The notes beneath the pieces were generated by a model that made no database searches, was not told where the DNA came from, and worked only from the letters and a program-made list of their open reading frames with translations. Both the position numbers and the translations under genes were made by a program. Positions 34,583-42,668 of a stretch of DNA of 64,000 bases are shown here, piece by piece. Position 1 is the first letter of the stretch. Every line of letters starts with the position of its first letter. Source of the DNA: Billgrantia endophytica (lineage in GTDB: Bacteria > Pseudomonadota > Gammaproteobacteria > Pseudomonadales > Halomonadaceae); the NCBI RefSeq assembly GCF_002879615.1, contig NZ_PNRF01000027.1, positions 179,134 through 243,133 on the forward strand, read 5' to 3'.

Positions 34583-35773
34583 TCACCAATCGACAATCGT
34601 GCCGTCGTCCAGCACTGCCGTTCTGCTGTGAAAGACTTCGGGCTTGAACGGATGTTTTGCAGCTTCGCTTTCGTTGATCTCGACGCCGAAACCGACAACG
34701 TCCGGGATCAACCAGTTCGACCCTTCACGCTTCATCGGTGCCGAGACGACGTCGTCATACCACGGGACTGCTCCCGACATCTCTTCCTGAATCACGAAAT
34801 TGGGCGTCGAGATCGCGAAATGCAGTGCCGCAGCCCCGGCGATGGGACCATTCGGGTTATGCGGCGCGATGCCGATCATCACCTCTTCCGCTGCCGCCGC
34901 GATCTTCTTGCCTTCCAGTAGGCCACCCGTGTGGTTCAGGTCGGGTTGCAGAATATGTACGCCACGGTTTTGCAGAAGCGGCTCGAATTCCTTATATCCG
35001 ATCAGTCGCTCGCCAGCGGCGACCGGGCAGGGCGCACGTTCAGTGATAAGACGCATCGCCTCGGGGTCGCCGGGCTGGACCGGCTCTTCGATGAAATAGG
35101 GATCGAAGGGGGCCAGAGCCTCGATATACTGCAGGGCGACCGAGATCGAAGCGGGGCGACCGTGGAAGTCGACCATGATGGCGATATTCTCACCAACCGC
35201 ATCGCGCAGGGTCTTCATCAGTTCCTCGACCCTACGCCGCGCTGCACGGTCGACCATGTAATGCGAATAGGGAATAAAGACGACCTTGAGCGCGTTATAC
35301 CCCTGTTCGATCACGCGCAACGCGTTGTCGCGCAGCGGTGCGGGGTCGAAAGTCTCATAAACGGATTTCATGTCGCCCAGCCCCAGGTGGGTATAGAGCG
35401 GTACGTAATCGCGCGTCTTGCCCCCCAACAGGCGCCAGACCGGCAAGCCTGCGCTCTTGCCTGCGATATCCCAGAGCGCGTGCTCGATCCCGCTGATCGC
35501 AGTGGCGCCGATGATGCCGAGCCGGTAGTAGCTGTGCTTGTTCAGCACCTGCAGGATCAGTTCGATGTCACGTGGATCGTGCCCGATAAGCAGCGGCTCC
35601 AGATCTTCGATGCATCCAGTGACGGCGCGGGTCTTCCAGTTCAGGCTGGCTTCGCCCCAACCGTAAAGGCCGTCCTGATTGGTTTCGACCTTTACGAATA
35701 TCCAATTTCGCATTTCGGCGTTGACGACGATCGTTTTCACCCGTGTGATCTTTATCGGGTCATTTCTGGTCAT
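34583..35773 (-). CDS. Mandelate racemase/muconate lactonizing enzyme family dehydratase (galactonate-dehydratase-like)
   Basis: 396 residues from ATG 35773 (GGGA upstream); an ATG at 35788 is the alternative. It is an enolase-superfamily barrel. Metal ligands appear in order in IMVDFHGRP, PYFIEEPVQPGD and PVAAGERL, and the later LQPDLNHTGGLLEGKKIA and GIAPHNPNGPIAGAAA supply the catalytic histidine. The DFHGR and HNPxGPI motifs resemble D-galactonate dehydratase, which removes water from an aldonic acid to give a 2-keto-3-deoxy acid. The true substrate is unknown and should be read with the transporter and the hydroxyacid dehydrogenase next to it. Confidence 0.87.
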   Translation of the reverse strand: MTRNDPIKITRVKTIVVNAEMRNWIFVKVETNQDGLYGWGEASLNWKTRAVTGCIEDLEPLLIGHDPRDIELILQVLNKHSYYRLGIIGATAISGIEHALWDIAGKSAGLPVWRLLGGKTRDYVPLYTHLGLGDMKSVYETFDPAPLRDNALRVIEQGYNALKVVFIPYSHYMVDRAARRRVEELMKTLRDAVGENIAIMVDFHGRPASISVALQYIEALAPFDPYFIEEPVQPGDPEAMRLITERAPCPVAAGERLIGYKEFEPLLQNRGVHILQPDLNHTGGLLEGKKIAAAAEEVMIGIAPHNPNGPIAGAAALHFAISTPNFVIQEEMSGAVPWYDDVVSAPMKREGSNWLIPDVVGFGVEINESEAAKHPFKPEVFHSRTAVLDDGTIVDW

Positions 35774-35805
35774 ATGCAGTCCCGTCATGGATAAGGAATC
35801 ATGTG

Positions 35806-36801
35806 TCAGCGCGCAGTACGGACCTGATTGCGAAGAGGTTCGCCCCTGATGAGTGCCGCGATATTGGCGGCGATCACCGCATAGCGACGGTGTGAGAGTT
35901 CGCGAGTCCAGGCCGAGGAATGGGGTGTGGCCCTGACATTCGGCAGGGCGTGAAAGTCGTGTTGGGATGGGGTGACGCGATCATCAGAACCCTTGGGATA
36001 GCGATACCAGACATCGAGATTCGCGCCCCGGATCGTGCCCGCGGTCAACGCGACATAGAGATCGTCCTCGTCGACGATTTCCGCCCGGGAAACATTGATG
36101 ACTACCCCTTCGGACCCAAGCGCCTTCAACACGGTCCGCCCGATACTGCCCCGACTGCTCTCTGTCAGAGGGCAGGTCACAACCAGATAATCCGCCCGTG
36201 CCGCAAGCTCCGCCAGCCGGGCCGGCGGGGCGATCTCGGCTGCGACATTCTGTGGGTCGGCCTTGTCTGCAAGCATCGGGTCCACTGCGAGTACCACCAT
36301 TCCGAAGGCGGCCGCCCGTGCAGCCACGGCCTGTCCGATGCGCCCGTAGCCCAGCACAAGCAGGACCTTGCCGTGGATCTCGCCATGAGGGACCCGTTCG
36401 CGATAGATGTCGGGCCAAGTCTCCGGGGTGAAGCCGCGCTTCATGCCCGCAAGGTCGATCTCCCATTCGAGCATCGAGGCGAGAGTGAATTCGGCAATCG
36501 GGATCTCGTGCTCGAAGACGTTGCAGAGCACTACGTCGGGATCGAGCGCCTTGAGGTCGATCCCGTCGAGACCCGCTCCGGGAACATGGAGCATCCGCAT
36601 CCGAGGCAAGGGCGCCCCGCCGCGGTTCATTCTCAGCGACACGACAATATCGTCGGGGGCGATCAGATGGTCATGCACGGAGTCATGTGCCGCCTCTCGC
36701 GGCAGGTCCACGATCTCGATCCGGTCACGCAGGTGAGTGTCCATGCCGGCCGTAAGATCGTCACGGTGTGTCGATGCTTCGCCTACTAGGAATACACGCA
36801 T
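35806..36801 (-). CDS. D-2-hydroxyacid dehydrogenase (phosphoglycerate-dehydrogenase-like)
   Basis: 331 residues, first gene of the catabolic operon. The NAD-binding motif LGYGRIGQAVAARAAAFGM is near residue 150. Catalytic residues are visible as the Arg in VINVSRAEIVDEDDLY and the His in NVRATPHSSAW near the C-terminus. The family interconverts 2-hydroxy and 2-oxo acids. With the dehydratase downstream, an order of oxidation, dehydration and reduction of a multi-hydroxy acid can be imagined but not assigned. The start is separated by 82 bases from the LysR gene on the same strand, and a motif shared with tctC lies in that gap. Confidence 0.87.
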   Translation of the reverse strand: MRVFLVGEASTHRDDLTAGMDTHLRDRIEIVDLPREAAHDSVHDHLIAPDDIVVSLRMNRGGAPLPRMRMLHVPGAGLDGIDLKALDPDVVLCNVFEHEIPIAEFTLASMLEWEIDLAGMKRGFTPETWPDIYRERVPHGEIHGKVLLVLGYGRIGQAVAARAAAFGMVVLAVDPMLADKADPQNVAAEIAPPARLAELAARADYLVVTCPLTESSRGSIGRTVLKALGSEGVVINVSRAEIVDEDDLYVALTAGTIRGANLDVWYRYPKGSDDRVTPSQHDFHALPNVRATPHSSAWTRELSHRRYAVIAANIAALIRGEPLRNQVRTAR

Positions 36802-36856
36802 TCCAGCCCCCTGCTGTCAGTTCGCAGCATGAGACTAATTCCACTCGACCGAAAGC

Positions 36857-36870
36857 GTCTAATGATTGTT
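36857..36870 (-). promoter_or_regulatory. Second copy of the shared 14-bp motif
   Basis: On the minus strand AACAATCATTAGAC lies 55-56 bases before the D-2-hydroxyacid dehydrogenase start, matching the distance seen before tctC. Only the left half of the T-N11-A palindrome is kept here. An AT-rich stretch lies behind it. Confidence 0.65.
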
Positions 36871-36883
36871 TTAAATCTAGCGA

Positions 36884-37786
36884 TTATATTTTGTTATCAA
36901 AAAGTTCCGTGGCCGTTTGCTGCGCACAATCGGCGAAGGCCCGCGCGAGATGGCTAGGCCCGGATTCCGGGAAAGCGATCCCCAAGGTGATATGCGGCTT
37001 CGGGCCGGCGATCTCGCGGTAGACCACACCCCGGCGCGGTATCTGCTGTGCCCGCGACGCGACGAATCCGACACCGGCACCACAGGCAGCCATCGCGATG
37101 ATCGACTGCACCGGAGCGGCTTCGATGATCCGCATGGGCAGGAAGCCTTCCTGCCGGAAGAGCGAAATCATGTTGTCGTACAGCAGCGGGCCGACCTGAC
37201 GTGGGAAGAGGATGGCGGTCTCCTCTTCAAGGTCATTCAGCCGTACGGTTTTCTGCGCGGCCAGCGGATGGTCGTCCGACATCACCACCGAGAAGGGCAA
37301 CGTGACGAGCATCTCGCTGGTAAGTTTGCGATCCGAGATCGGGGGATGGCAGATCCCGGCCTGAATTTCGGATCTATCAAGGGCAATTTCCTGCTCGTGC
37401 GTGGTCATGTGACGGACATCGACCTGAATCTCGCCATGATCGATCCTGAATAGCTTGATGATTTCGGGCAGGAGAATAAAGAGCCCCGAAGCAGTGGAGC
37501 CGATGACAAGCGTACCCTGCAATCCCCGGTCCACCCGTCGTGCGATCCGGGTGGCGTTGTCTATGTCTTGCACGATACGGCGGGCTTCAGACAGGAAGGC
37601 TGCACCGGCTGGTGTCAGTGAAACCTGTCGGCTGCTACGGTTTAGAAGCACGACGCCCAGATGTTCTTCCAGCTTGCGCAGCTGCTGGCTGATCCCCGGC
37701 TGGCTGATATTGCATCGCTCGGCCGCGCGGTGGAAATGGGCTTCATCGGCAAGAGCGATGAAGCATTCCAGATTTCTGCGGTCCAT
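36884..37786 (-). CDS. LysR-family regulator of module A
   Basis: 300 residues from ATG 37786; upstream in-frame ATGs have no domain support. The HTH reads MDRRNLECFIALADEAHFHR and AAERCNISQPGISQQLRKLE, and the effector domain ends with GPKPHITLGIAFPESGPSHLAR. The C-terminal part resembles regulators of aromatic or organic-acid catabolism. It lies just upstream of the hydroxyacid dehydrogenase operon in the same direction. It is the only regulator between the IS remnants, so it probably acts on both operons through the shared 14-mer. Confidence 0.9.
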   Translation of the reverse strand: MDRRNLECFIALADEAHFHRAAERCNISQPGISQQLRKLEEHLGVVLLNRSSRQVSLTPAGAAFLSEARRIVQDIDNATRIARRVDRGLQGTLVIGSTASGLFILLPEIIKLFRIDHGEIQVDVRHMTTHEQEIALDRSEIQAGICHPPISDRKLTSEMLVTLPFSVVMSDDHPLAAQKTVRLNDLEEETAILFPRQVGPLLYDNMISLFRQEGFLPMRIIEAAPVQSIIAMAACGAGVGFVASRAQQIPRRGVVYREIAGPKPHITLGIAFPESGPSHLARAFADCAQQTATELFDNKI

Positions 37787-37991
37787 TTCCGCTCCTATGT
37801 GCTGTGCTGGGTCGGTGCCAGTGCAGATGCCTTTAGCAGAAGTCCAATTGACGTGGTGGCGGTCTAACCTGCCTCCAGTCACCGTGCATGGAATATGCAT
37901 TCTGCATATTGAGGTGGCTGAGGGAAACTGAACAGTCGGGAGAAGTGAATTCTCCGCGCAATGGCTGCATGATGTTGCGAGCGAGGGAGAG
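37787..37991. other. Upstream region of the module A LysR gene
   Basis: This 205-base stretch has no gene. It holds the 19-bp inverted repeat listed separately and otherwise looks like promoter or junction DNA before the IS scraps. Confidence 0.5.
37892..37910. promoter_or_regulatory. Perfect 8+3+8 inverted repeat, LysR-type box
   Basis: AATATGCA-TTC-TGCATATT is a perfect inverted repeat containing T-N11-A. It lies 106 bases upstream of the LysR start, which suits an autoregulatory site. Confidence 0.6.
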
Positions 37992-38077
37992 ATGAGTGAA
38001 GAACCCACCATCAAACGCTGGACCGCCAAGCGTAAAGCCGATGTGTCATGATATTTTCAAGGGGTAAGGCCACTCCA
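37992..38077 (+). pseudogene. IS3-family OrfA N-terminal remnant
   Basis: Reads MSEEPTIKRWTAKRKADVS then a stop; the following bases continue the OrfA homology in other frames (MIFSRGKAT). It is clearly related to, but not a copy of, the orfA at 29463. No IS end is visible on either side. Confidence 0.7.
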
Positions 38078-38264
38078 TGCTTGATGGAAGCCTCAAAGCA
38101 AGATATCGCCCAAGTGAAGATTGGGTAACCGCTCAGTCATGGCGTACCTCAAGTGGTCGTTGCAGTATGAGAGGCGTCACTTGAACGCGTGGGCGCTGAG
38201 ATGTTTGCATCGCTTGTATTTGAGCTGCATCTCCAGCCATGACTGCCAAGCTAGCTGGAACCTC

Positions 38265-38409
38265 GGCGATGTCGTCGAGCTGCTCCTGGCTGTAAACGGA
38301 GAGGTCTGTGCCCTTCGGCAGGTACTGCCGCAACAGTCCGTTGATGTTCTCGTTGGAACCTCGCTGGGCTATGTGGATCAGCGAAGTAGATCACCGTTCC
38401 GGACTTCTG
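38265..38409 (-). pseudogene. IS30-family transposase C-terminal remnant
   Basis: The minus strand reads YFADPHSP, then after a frameshift [20 protein letters not shown] and [10 protein letters not shown], the signature of the IS30 transposase C-terminal region around its last catalytic residue. The rest is missing on both sides. The DNA downstream (38133-38264) keeps an open frame but has no recognisable domain. Confidence 0.75.
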
Positions 38410-38456
38410 AGGGATCGCGGCGCCTTGTCGCTGAAGCCGACGGCCGCCGCCGTTGA

Positions 38457-38505
38457 AGCGCCCCCTCCAGAGCTAGACAGGCTATCGTGCAGCATCATCC
38501 AGGAG
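38457..38505 (+). mobile_element. Detached IS3-type left end
   Basis: CGCCCCCTCCAGAGCTAGACAGGCTATCGTGCAG-like sequence here matches the left 40 bases of the IS at 29412 (both share ACAGGCTATCGTGCAG). No orfA follows. It is an orphan end left by deletion. Confidence 0.65.
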
Positions 38506-38627
38506 AATATCCCCGAGCTCTTGGGGACGCTGAAAGCGATCAGGAGCCAATACCGTTTTTGAGGTGTTCTGAAAGAAGCGTGCTTCGGTAGTTTATTGAT
38601 TTTGTAATATTTCTTCCGCCTTTCGGT

Positions 38628-39770
38628 TCAGGCCAGCTTGCCGAGCTTGCGCAGGATGCGGGCTCGATTGGCAAGCCACCAGCCGACCTGCTGCGGCCAA
38701 CGGGAGAATCCTGTTTCTGGGCTCAGCGCCTGTTCTGCATGCAGCGCCCAGTTCGGGTTGAACAGTGCTTCCCGAGCGATGGCGATCAGATCGGCCTGAG
38801 CTTGTTGCAGTATCGCTTCTGCCTGCTTCGCGTCCACGATTAGACCCACCGCCATGGTGGGGATATCCGCTTCCCTACGTACCGCTTCGGCGAAAGGAAC
38901 CTGAAAACCATAACCCCGCGGCACACCAGCGGCGGTGGCGGGGCCGCCCAGGCCACCGCTGGAGCAGTCGATCAGATCCACGCCCGCGGCTTTCAGGTGG
39001 CTGGCGAAGTCGATGCTATCTTCCAGGCTCCAGCCCCCCTCCAGGGCGTCCACCACCGAGATGCGTACCAGCAGGGGCAGGTGCTCTGGTATGCAGGCTC
39101 GCAGCGCATCCACCACTTCCAGGGGGTAGCGGCAACGCGCCGAGCGATCGCCGCCGTACTGGTCCTTGCGCTGATTACTTAGCGGCGAGAGGAACTGGTG
39201 AAGCAGATAACCGTGGGCACAGTGCAATTCGATGACCTCAAACCCCGCCTCCAGGGCACGCCCGGCGGCGTCCACATAGGCCTGTTTCAGTACCTCTAGC
39301 CGGGTTGGACTCAGCGCCGTGGGGCTGGGGGCTCGCTCGGACAGGGGCAAGGGGCTGGCGGACAGTGTGGGCCACGGCGCTTCGCCGGACGTATCTGCCT
39401 GAAGCGGCGCGCCGCCTTCCCAAGGGCGTTGGGTGCTGCCCTTGCGCCCGGCATGTCCCAGCTGTATTGCCGGCACGGCACCGTGCTGACGCAGAAACTG
39501 CGCCAGCCGGCGCAGGCCAGGGATGTGTTCATCGGACCAGATGCCCAGATCGCCATGGGTGATGCGCCCATCGCGGGTGACCGCGCTGGCCTCGGTGAAC
39601 ACCAGGCCGGCGCCGCCCAGGGCGTAGCGGCCCAGTTGCACCAGGTGCCAGTCATTGACCAGCCCTTCCTCGGCGGAGTATTGGCACATGGGGGAGATCA
39701 CCACCCGGTTGGGTATCTCCAGTCCACGCAGGCGCAGGGGTGAGAAAAGTCGACTGCCGGCTGAGTCCAT
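38628..39770 (-). CDS. Old yellow enzyme family NADH:flavin oxidoreductase (YqjM/XenA type)
   Basis: 380 residues from ATG 39770, with AAGGA nine bases upstream. The FMN barrel has VVISPMCQYSAEEGL near the N-terminus (the cysteine that tunes the flavin in the YqjM class), the substrate-binding histidines in ELHCAHGYLLHQFLSPLSNQ near residue 180 and the FMN-phosphate site at ADLIAIAREALFNPNW near the C-terminus. Members reduce activated C=C bonds of enals, enones and nitro compounds. It is divergent from the Fe-ADH that opens module B, so the two may be regulated together. The physiological substrate is unknown. Confidence 0.9.
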   Translation of the reverse strand: MDSAGSRLFSPLRLRGLEIPNRVVISPMCQYSAEEGLVNDWHLVQLGRYALGGAGLVFTEASAVTRDGRITHGDLGIWSDEHIPGLRRLAQFLRQHGAVPAIQLGHAGRKGSTQRPWEGGAPLQADTSGEAPWPTLSASPLPLSERAPSPTALSPTRLEVLKQAYVDAAGRALEAGFEVIELHCAHGYLLHQFLSPLSNQRKDQYGGDRSARCRYPLEVVDALRACIPEHLPLLVRISVVDALEGGWSLEDSIDFASHLKAAGVDLIDCSSGGLGGPATAAGVPRGYGFQVPFAEAVRREADIPTMAVGLIVDAKQAEAILQQAQADLIAIAREALFNPNWALHAEQALSPETGFSRWPQQVGWWLANRARILRKLGKLA

Positions 39771-40303
39771 CACTTGGATTCCTTAGGTTTCCGGGCGGTT
39801 GATGCCGCTGCCACCTGGGGAGCGATCCGGGCAACGAAAATTTGTGCTGTATCTCATTTACCTCACTCTTCTCACGTCTTGCTCGGTGGCGTATTCGGCC
39901 TAGACCTTGGGTGCCAAGTCTGGACGCGGCACCAGAATCAACTATATAGTCAGAATATTAACCAATTGGTAAAAATGCATCAAGTCCGGCATCCAGCCAC
40001 TGGATAGCCGCCGAGCGGAATGCAGCTCATGGAGCAGGAGTTGAGTGTATCCGACTGGCCGAAACTGACCGGCGTGAAGATGTGGTTCCCGATGTGCATG
40101 GGTTGGGAAGCAAGGAGAGCTTTCCTCTGATGCGAGCAATTGCCGTTTCAAGGCGATGGTGATTATCGACATGGTTGAGGAGGAGCCCACTTTCTAGCTG
40201 GCCGATTAAACCAAGTGGCGGATCTGTTCGAAGCCTTGCCGGAACCGTACCGAGCCCTGGGATCAGGGGCGGAAACAGCAGTGGCCTTCACGAGGAGAGC
40301 GAT
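39771..40303. other. Divergent intergenic region of module B
   Basis: 533 bases between the OYE and Fe-ADH genes. An AT-rich core (39935-39980) holds the palindrome listed separately. From 40020 to 40200 an open frame on the plus strand has no recognisable domain and may be debris. No RNA gene seen. Confidence 0.5.
39961..39970. promoter_or_regulatory. Palindrome ACCAATTGGT in the OYE/Fe-ADH gap
   Basis: A perfect 10-bp palindrome flanked by A/T-rich arms (TTA on the left, AAA on the right), 191 bases upstream of the OYE start. TetR- and MarR-type repressors often bind such sites. The TetR at 56109-56753 is a candidate binder. Confidence 0.45.
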
Positions 40304-41473
40304 ATGAGCATGTCAGGACAGTATGAATTTCTCGCCCAAGATCGGGTGGTGTTCGGTGTGCCCGCGGCCAGAGCCGTGTTGGAGCAGGCCGAGCACATGG
40401 GTGCGCGGCGGGTATTTCTGGTCTCCAGCCAGACCCTGAGCCGCAAGACCGATGAGATAGACAGGATTCGTCAGGCCTTGGGGGATCGTTTCGTGGGCCT
40501 GTTCGATGAGTGCGTAGCCCATGTGCCTCGGGACAGCGTGCTCAAGGCCGCTGACGCGGTGCGTGCTGCGGAGCCGGATCTGATCGTCACCGTGGGCGGT
40601 GGCACGCCTATGGACACTGTGAAAGTGCTGCTGATCTGCCTGGCCCATGATCTGAACAGCCCCGATCAGTTGGATGACTACCGAGTGCGGGTCAATGAGG
40701 ACGGTAGCAAGGTAGTGCCAGAGGTGGCGAGCCCGCCACTGCGTCAGATCATCGTGCCGACCACGCTTTCCGGTGCTGAGTTCAGTAAGATTGGCGGCGC
40801 CAGCGATCCATTGCGCCAGGTCAAGGATCTCTACATGGGGCGGGAGATCGGTGGCCAGGCCGTGATTTTGGACCCTTCGCTCAGTGTGCACACCCCGGAT
40901 TGGCTATGGCTGTCCACTGGCCTGCGGGCTATGGATCATGCGGTGGAAACCGTCTGCTCCCGCGTGCCTCAGCCCTTCACGGACGCCACCTGCCTGCATG
41001 GGCTGCGTATGCTCAACGAGTCCCTGCGCATCAACCGGGAACATCCCGTGGATCTGAATGCGCGCCTTAACAGTCAGCTTGGCGTGTGGCTGGCCTCGAC
41101 CGGCCTGGGGAGAGTGGACTGGGGGGCGAGCCACGGCATAGGTCATCAGCTTGGCGCTGTGGCCGATGTACCTCACGGCTACTGCTCCTGTGTGATGCTG
41201 CCCAATGTGCTGCGCTACAACCACGAGGTGAATGCCGATCGCCAGCAGCTGATCAGCGAGGCGCTAGGGCAGCCCGAGGTGCCCGCCGCGGATCTGATCG
41301 CGGCGCTGATAAAGGATTTGGGCCTGCCCGCAACCCTGCAGGATGTGGGCGTGAAGCGGGAACATTTCGAGGCGATTGCCCGGGGCGGCATGCAGAACAT
41401 GATGGTGCGCAGCAACCCGCGTCCAGTGAACCGACCCGAGGACATCCTGGACATCCTGGAACTGGCCTGGTGA
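40304..41473 (+). CDS. Iron-containing alcohol dehydrogenase
   Basis: 389 residues from ATG 40304 with GAGGAG upstream. The dinucleotide site is in DLIVTVGGGTPMDTVKVLLI and IIVPTTLSGAEFSKIGGASD. Metal-binding histidines are seen in GLRAMDHAVETVCS, ASHGIGHQLGAV and DVPHGYCSCVMLPN. The SGAEFSK-GHQLG pattern puts it near maleylacetate-reductase-type and 1,3-diol or hydroxyacid dehydrogenases. It precedes the E1alpha gene by 223 bases on the same strand and may start its own transcript. It could oxidise a hydroxyl group to the ketone used by the dehydrogenase complex; the substrate is unproven. Confidence 0.88.
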   Translation: MSMSGQYEFLAQDRVVFGVPAARAVLEQAEHMGARRVFLVSSQTLSRKTDEIDRIRQALGDRFVGLFDECVAHVPRDSVLKAADAVRAAEPDLIVTVGGGTPMDTVKVLLICLAHDLNSPDQLDDYRVRVNEDGSKVVPEVASPPLRQIIVPTTLSGAEFSKIGGASDPLRQVKDLYMGREIGGQAVILDPSLSVHTPDWLWLSTGLRAMDHAVETVCSRVPQPFTDATCLHGLRMLNESLRINREHPVDLNARLNSQLGVWLASTGLGRVDWGASHGIGHQLGAVADVPHGYCSCVMLPNVLRYNHEVNADRQQLISEALGQPEVPAADLIAALIKDLGLPATLQDVGVKREHFEAIARGGMQNMMVRSNPRPVNRPEDILDILELAW

Positions 41474-41532
41474 GTGATCGCAGACGTGAAGCCAGGCAGC
41501 CCCGGGGTCAGTGTCCGCAATCTCTTCTGTTG

Positions 41533-41560
41533 TGATGCTTAAAAAACGATTCTGATGCTT
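41533..41560 (+). repeat. Direct repeat TGATGCTT, 20 bp apart
   Basis: TGATGCTT occurs at 41533-41540 and 41553-41560, about two helical turns apart, upstream of the E1alpha gene and the palindrome. It may be an activator site; short enough to be chance. Confidence 0.35.
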
Positions 41561-41613
41561 GACGTGTTTCGGATTGACACTGGGTAGATATTGGCTCATT
41601 TTCTACTTACTGT

Positions 41614-41629
41614 TCATTTAGCTAAATGA
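41614..41629. promoter_or_regulatory. Perfect 16-bp palindrome upstream of the dehydrogenase-complex operon
   Basis: TCATTTAGCTAAATGA is fully self-complementary and lies 67 bases upstream of the E1alpha start, behind a TTGACA at 41574-41579. This is the expected place and form for a TetR-type operator controlling the operon. Confidence 0.65.
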
Positions 41630-41696
41630 CCAAACATACAAATTTATTTATAAGCTTACCCGCAAGCGAGCCTCGGGCGGGTTGAGGAGTGACAGT

Positions 41697-42668
41697 GTGA
41701 CGATGCGGAAGAATGCTGAGCTGCTTGAGCTCTACGAGGGGATGTATCTAATCCGCCAGGTAGAGCTGCGGTTAGGGCGCCTGTTCGCAGATGGTGAGGT
41801 GCCTGGCTTTATCCATCTGAGCATAGGCCAGGAAGCCATCGCCACGGGGGTGGCCAGTGTTCTGCGCCCTGATGACACCCTGGCCTCCACACATCGCGGC
41901 CATGGCCATGCGCTGGCCAAGGGCGTGGATCTAGATCGGTTCTTCATGGAGTTGATGGCGCGGGAGGGAGGCATGTGTAAGGGCCGTGGCGGCTCCATGC
42001 ACGTGGCGGATCTGTCTATTGGCATGCTGGGGGCGAACGCCATTGTTGGTGCCAGTATTCCCATCGCCCTGGGGAGTGCCCTAGCACACCAAGTGCGCGG
42101 CGTGGATGCGGTGGCAGTGGCCTTTTTTGGTGACGGGGCTATGGCGGAAGGCACTCTGCACGAGAGCCTAAACATGGCTGCGCTATGGAAACTGCCCTTG
42201 GTATTCGTCTGTGAGAATAACGGCTGGGCGGAGTTTTCCCCCACCTCCACACAGTTTGTCGCTGCCCTGGACAAGCTCGCCAAGGCCTTCGGCATTGCCT
42301 ATGAGAAAGCCGATGGGCGGGACGTGCAGGCGGTGTCCAAGGCCAGTGAGCGGGCAGTGAAGGCTGCTCGTTCGGGCAAGGGGCCCCGGGTGCTGGAGTT
42401 CACCACTCACCGTTTCCGCGGTCACTACGAAGGTGATCCACAGAAGTACCGCAGCGCTGATGAGCTGTCCAGGCTGGGCGAGCATGATCCCCTGGTTCTG
42501 CTTGAGTCGCAGCTGATCAAGACCGGTGTGATGGAGGCAGAGCTCAAACATCTGCGTGAAGGCGTAGATGTTCGGGTGGAGGCCGCGGTGGAGCGGGCCC
42601 GTCGAGGGGGGGCGCCGGATTTTGAGGCCGGTCGTGCGGACGTATACACACAGATGGGAGCTGCCTGA
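41697..42668 (+). CDS. 2-oxoacid/acetoin dehydrogenase E1 component, alpha subunit
   Basis: 323 residues from GTG 41697 (GAGGAG seven bases upstream); ATG 41703 is the alternative. It binds thiamine diphosphate in the decarboxylating or cleaving E1 of a dehydrogenase complex. Diagnostic parts are GFIHLSIGQEAIATGVASVL near residue 37, the STHRGHGHALAKG loop and the TPP motif GDGAMAEGTLHESLNMAALW near residue 146, ending VFVCENNGWAEF. The short form without a long N-terminal extension resembles AcoA of acetoin dehydrogenase and pyruvate E1alpha. It overlaps the beta gene by one base. Confidence 0.92.
   Translation: MTMRKNAELLELYEGMYLIRQVELRLGRLFADGEVPGFIHLSIGQEAIATGVASVLRPDDTLASTHRGHGHALAKGVDLDRFFMELMAREGGMCKGRGGSMHVADLSIGMLGANAIVGASIPIALGSALAHQVRGVDAVAVAFFGDGAMAEGTLHESLNMAALWKLPLVFVCENNGWAEFSPTSTQFVAALDKLAKAFGIAYEKADGRDVQAVSKASERAVKAARSGKGPRVLEFTTHRFRGHYEGDPQKYRSADELSRLGEHDPLVLLESQLIKTGVMEAELKHLREGVDVRVEAAVERARRGGAPDFEAGRADVYTQMGAA

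Noticed and set aside
37787..38029. N-terminal extension of the module A LysR gene
   Set aside because: The helix-turn-helix starts right after ATG 37786; the extension has no domain and runs through the 19-bp operator-like repeat.
40013..40198. Possible small gene in the OYE/Fe-ADH gap
   Set aside because: No recognisable domain and weak initiation signals; treated as intergenic.
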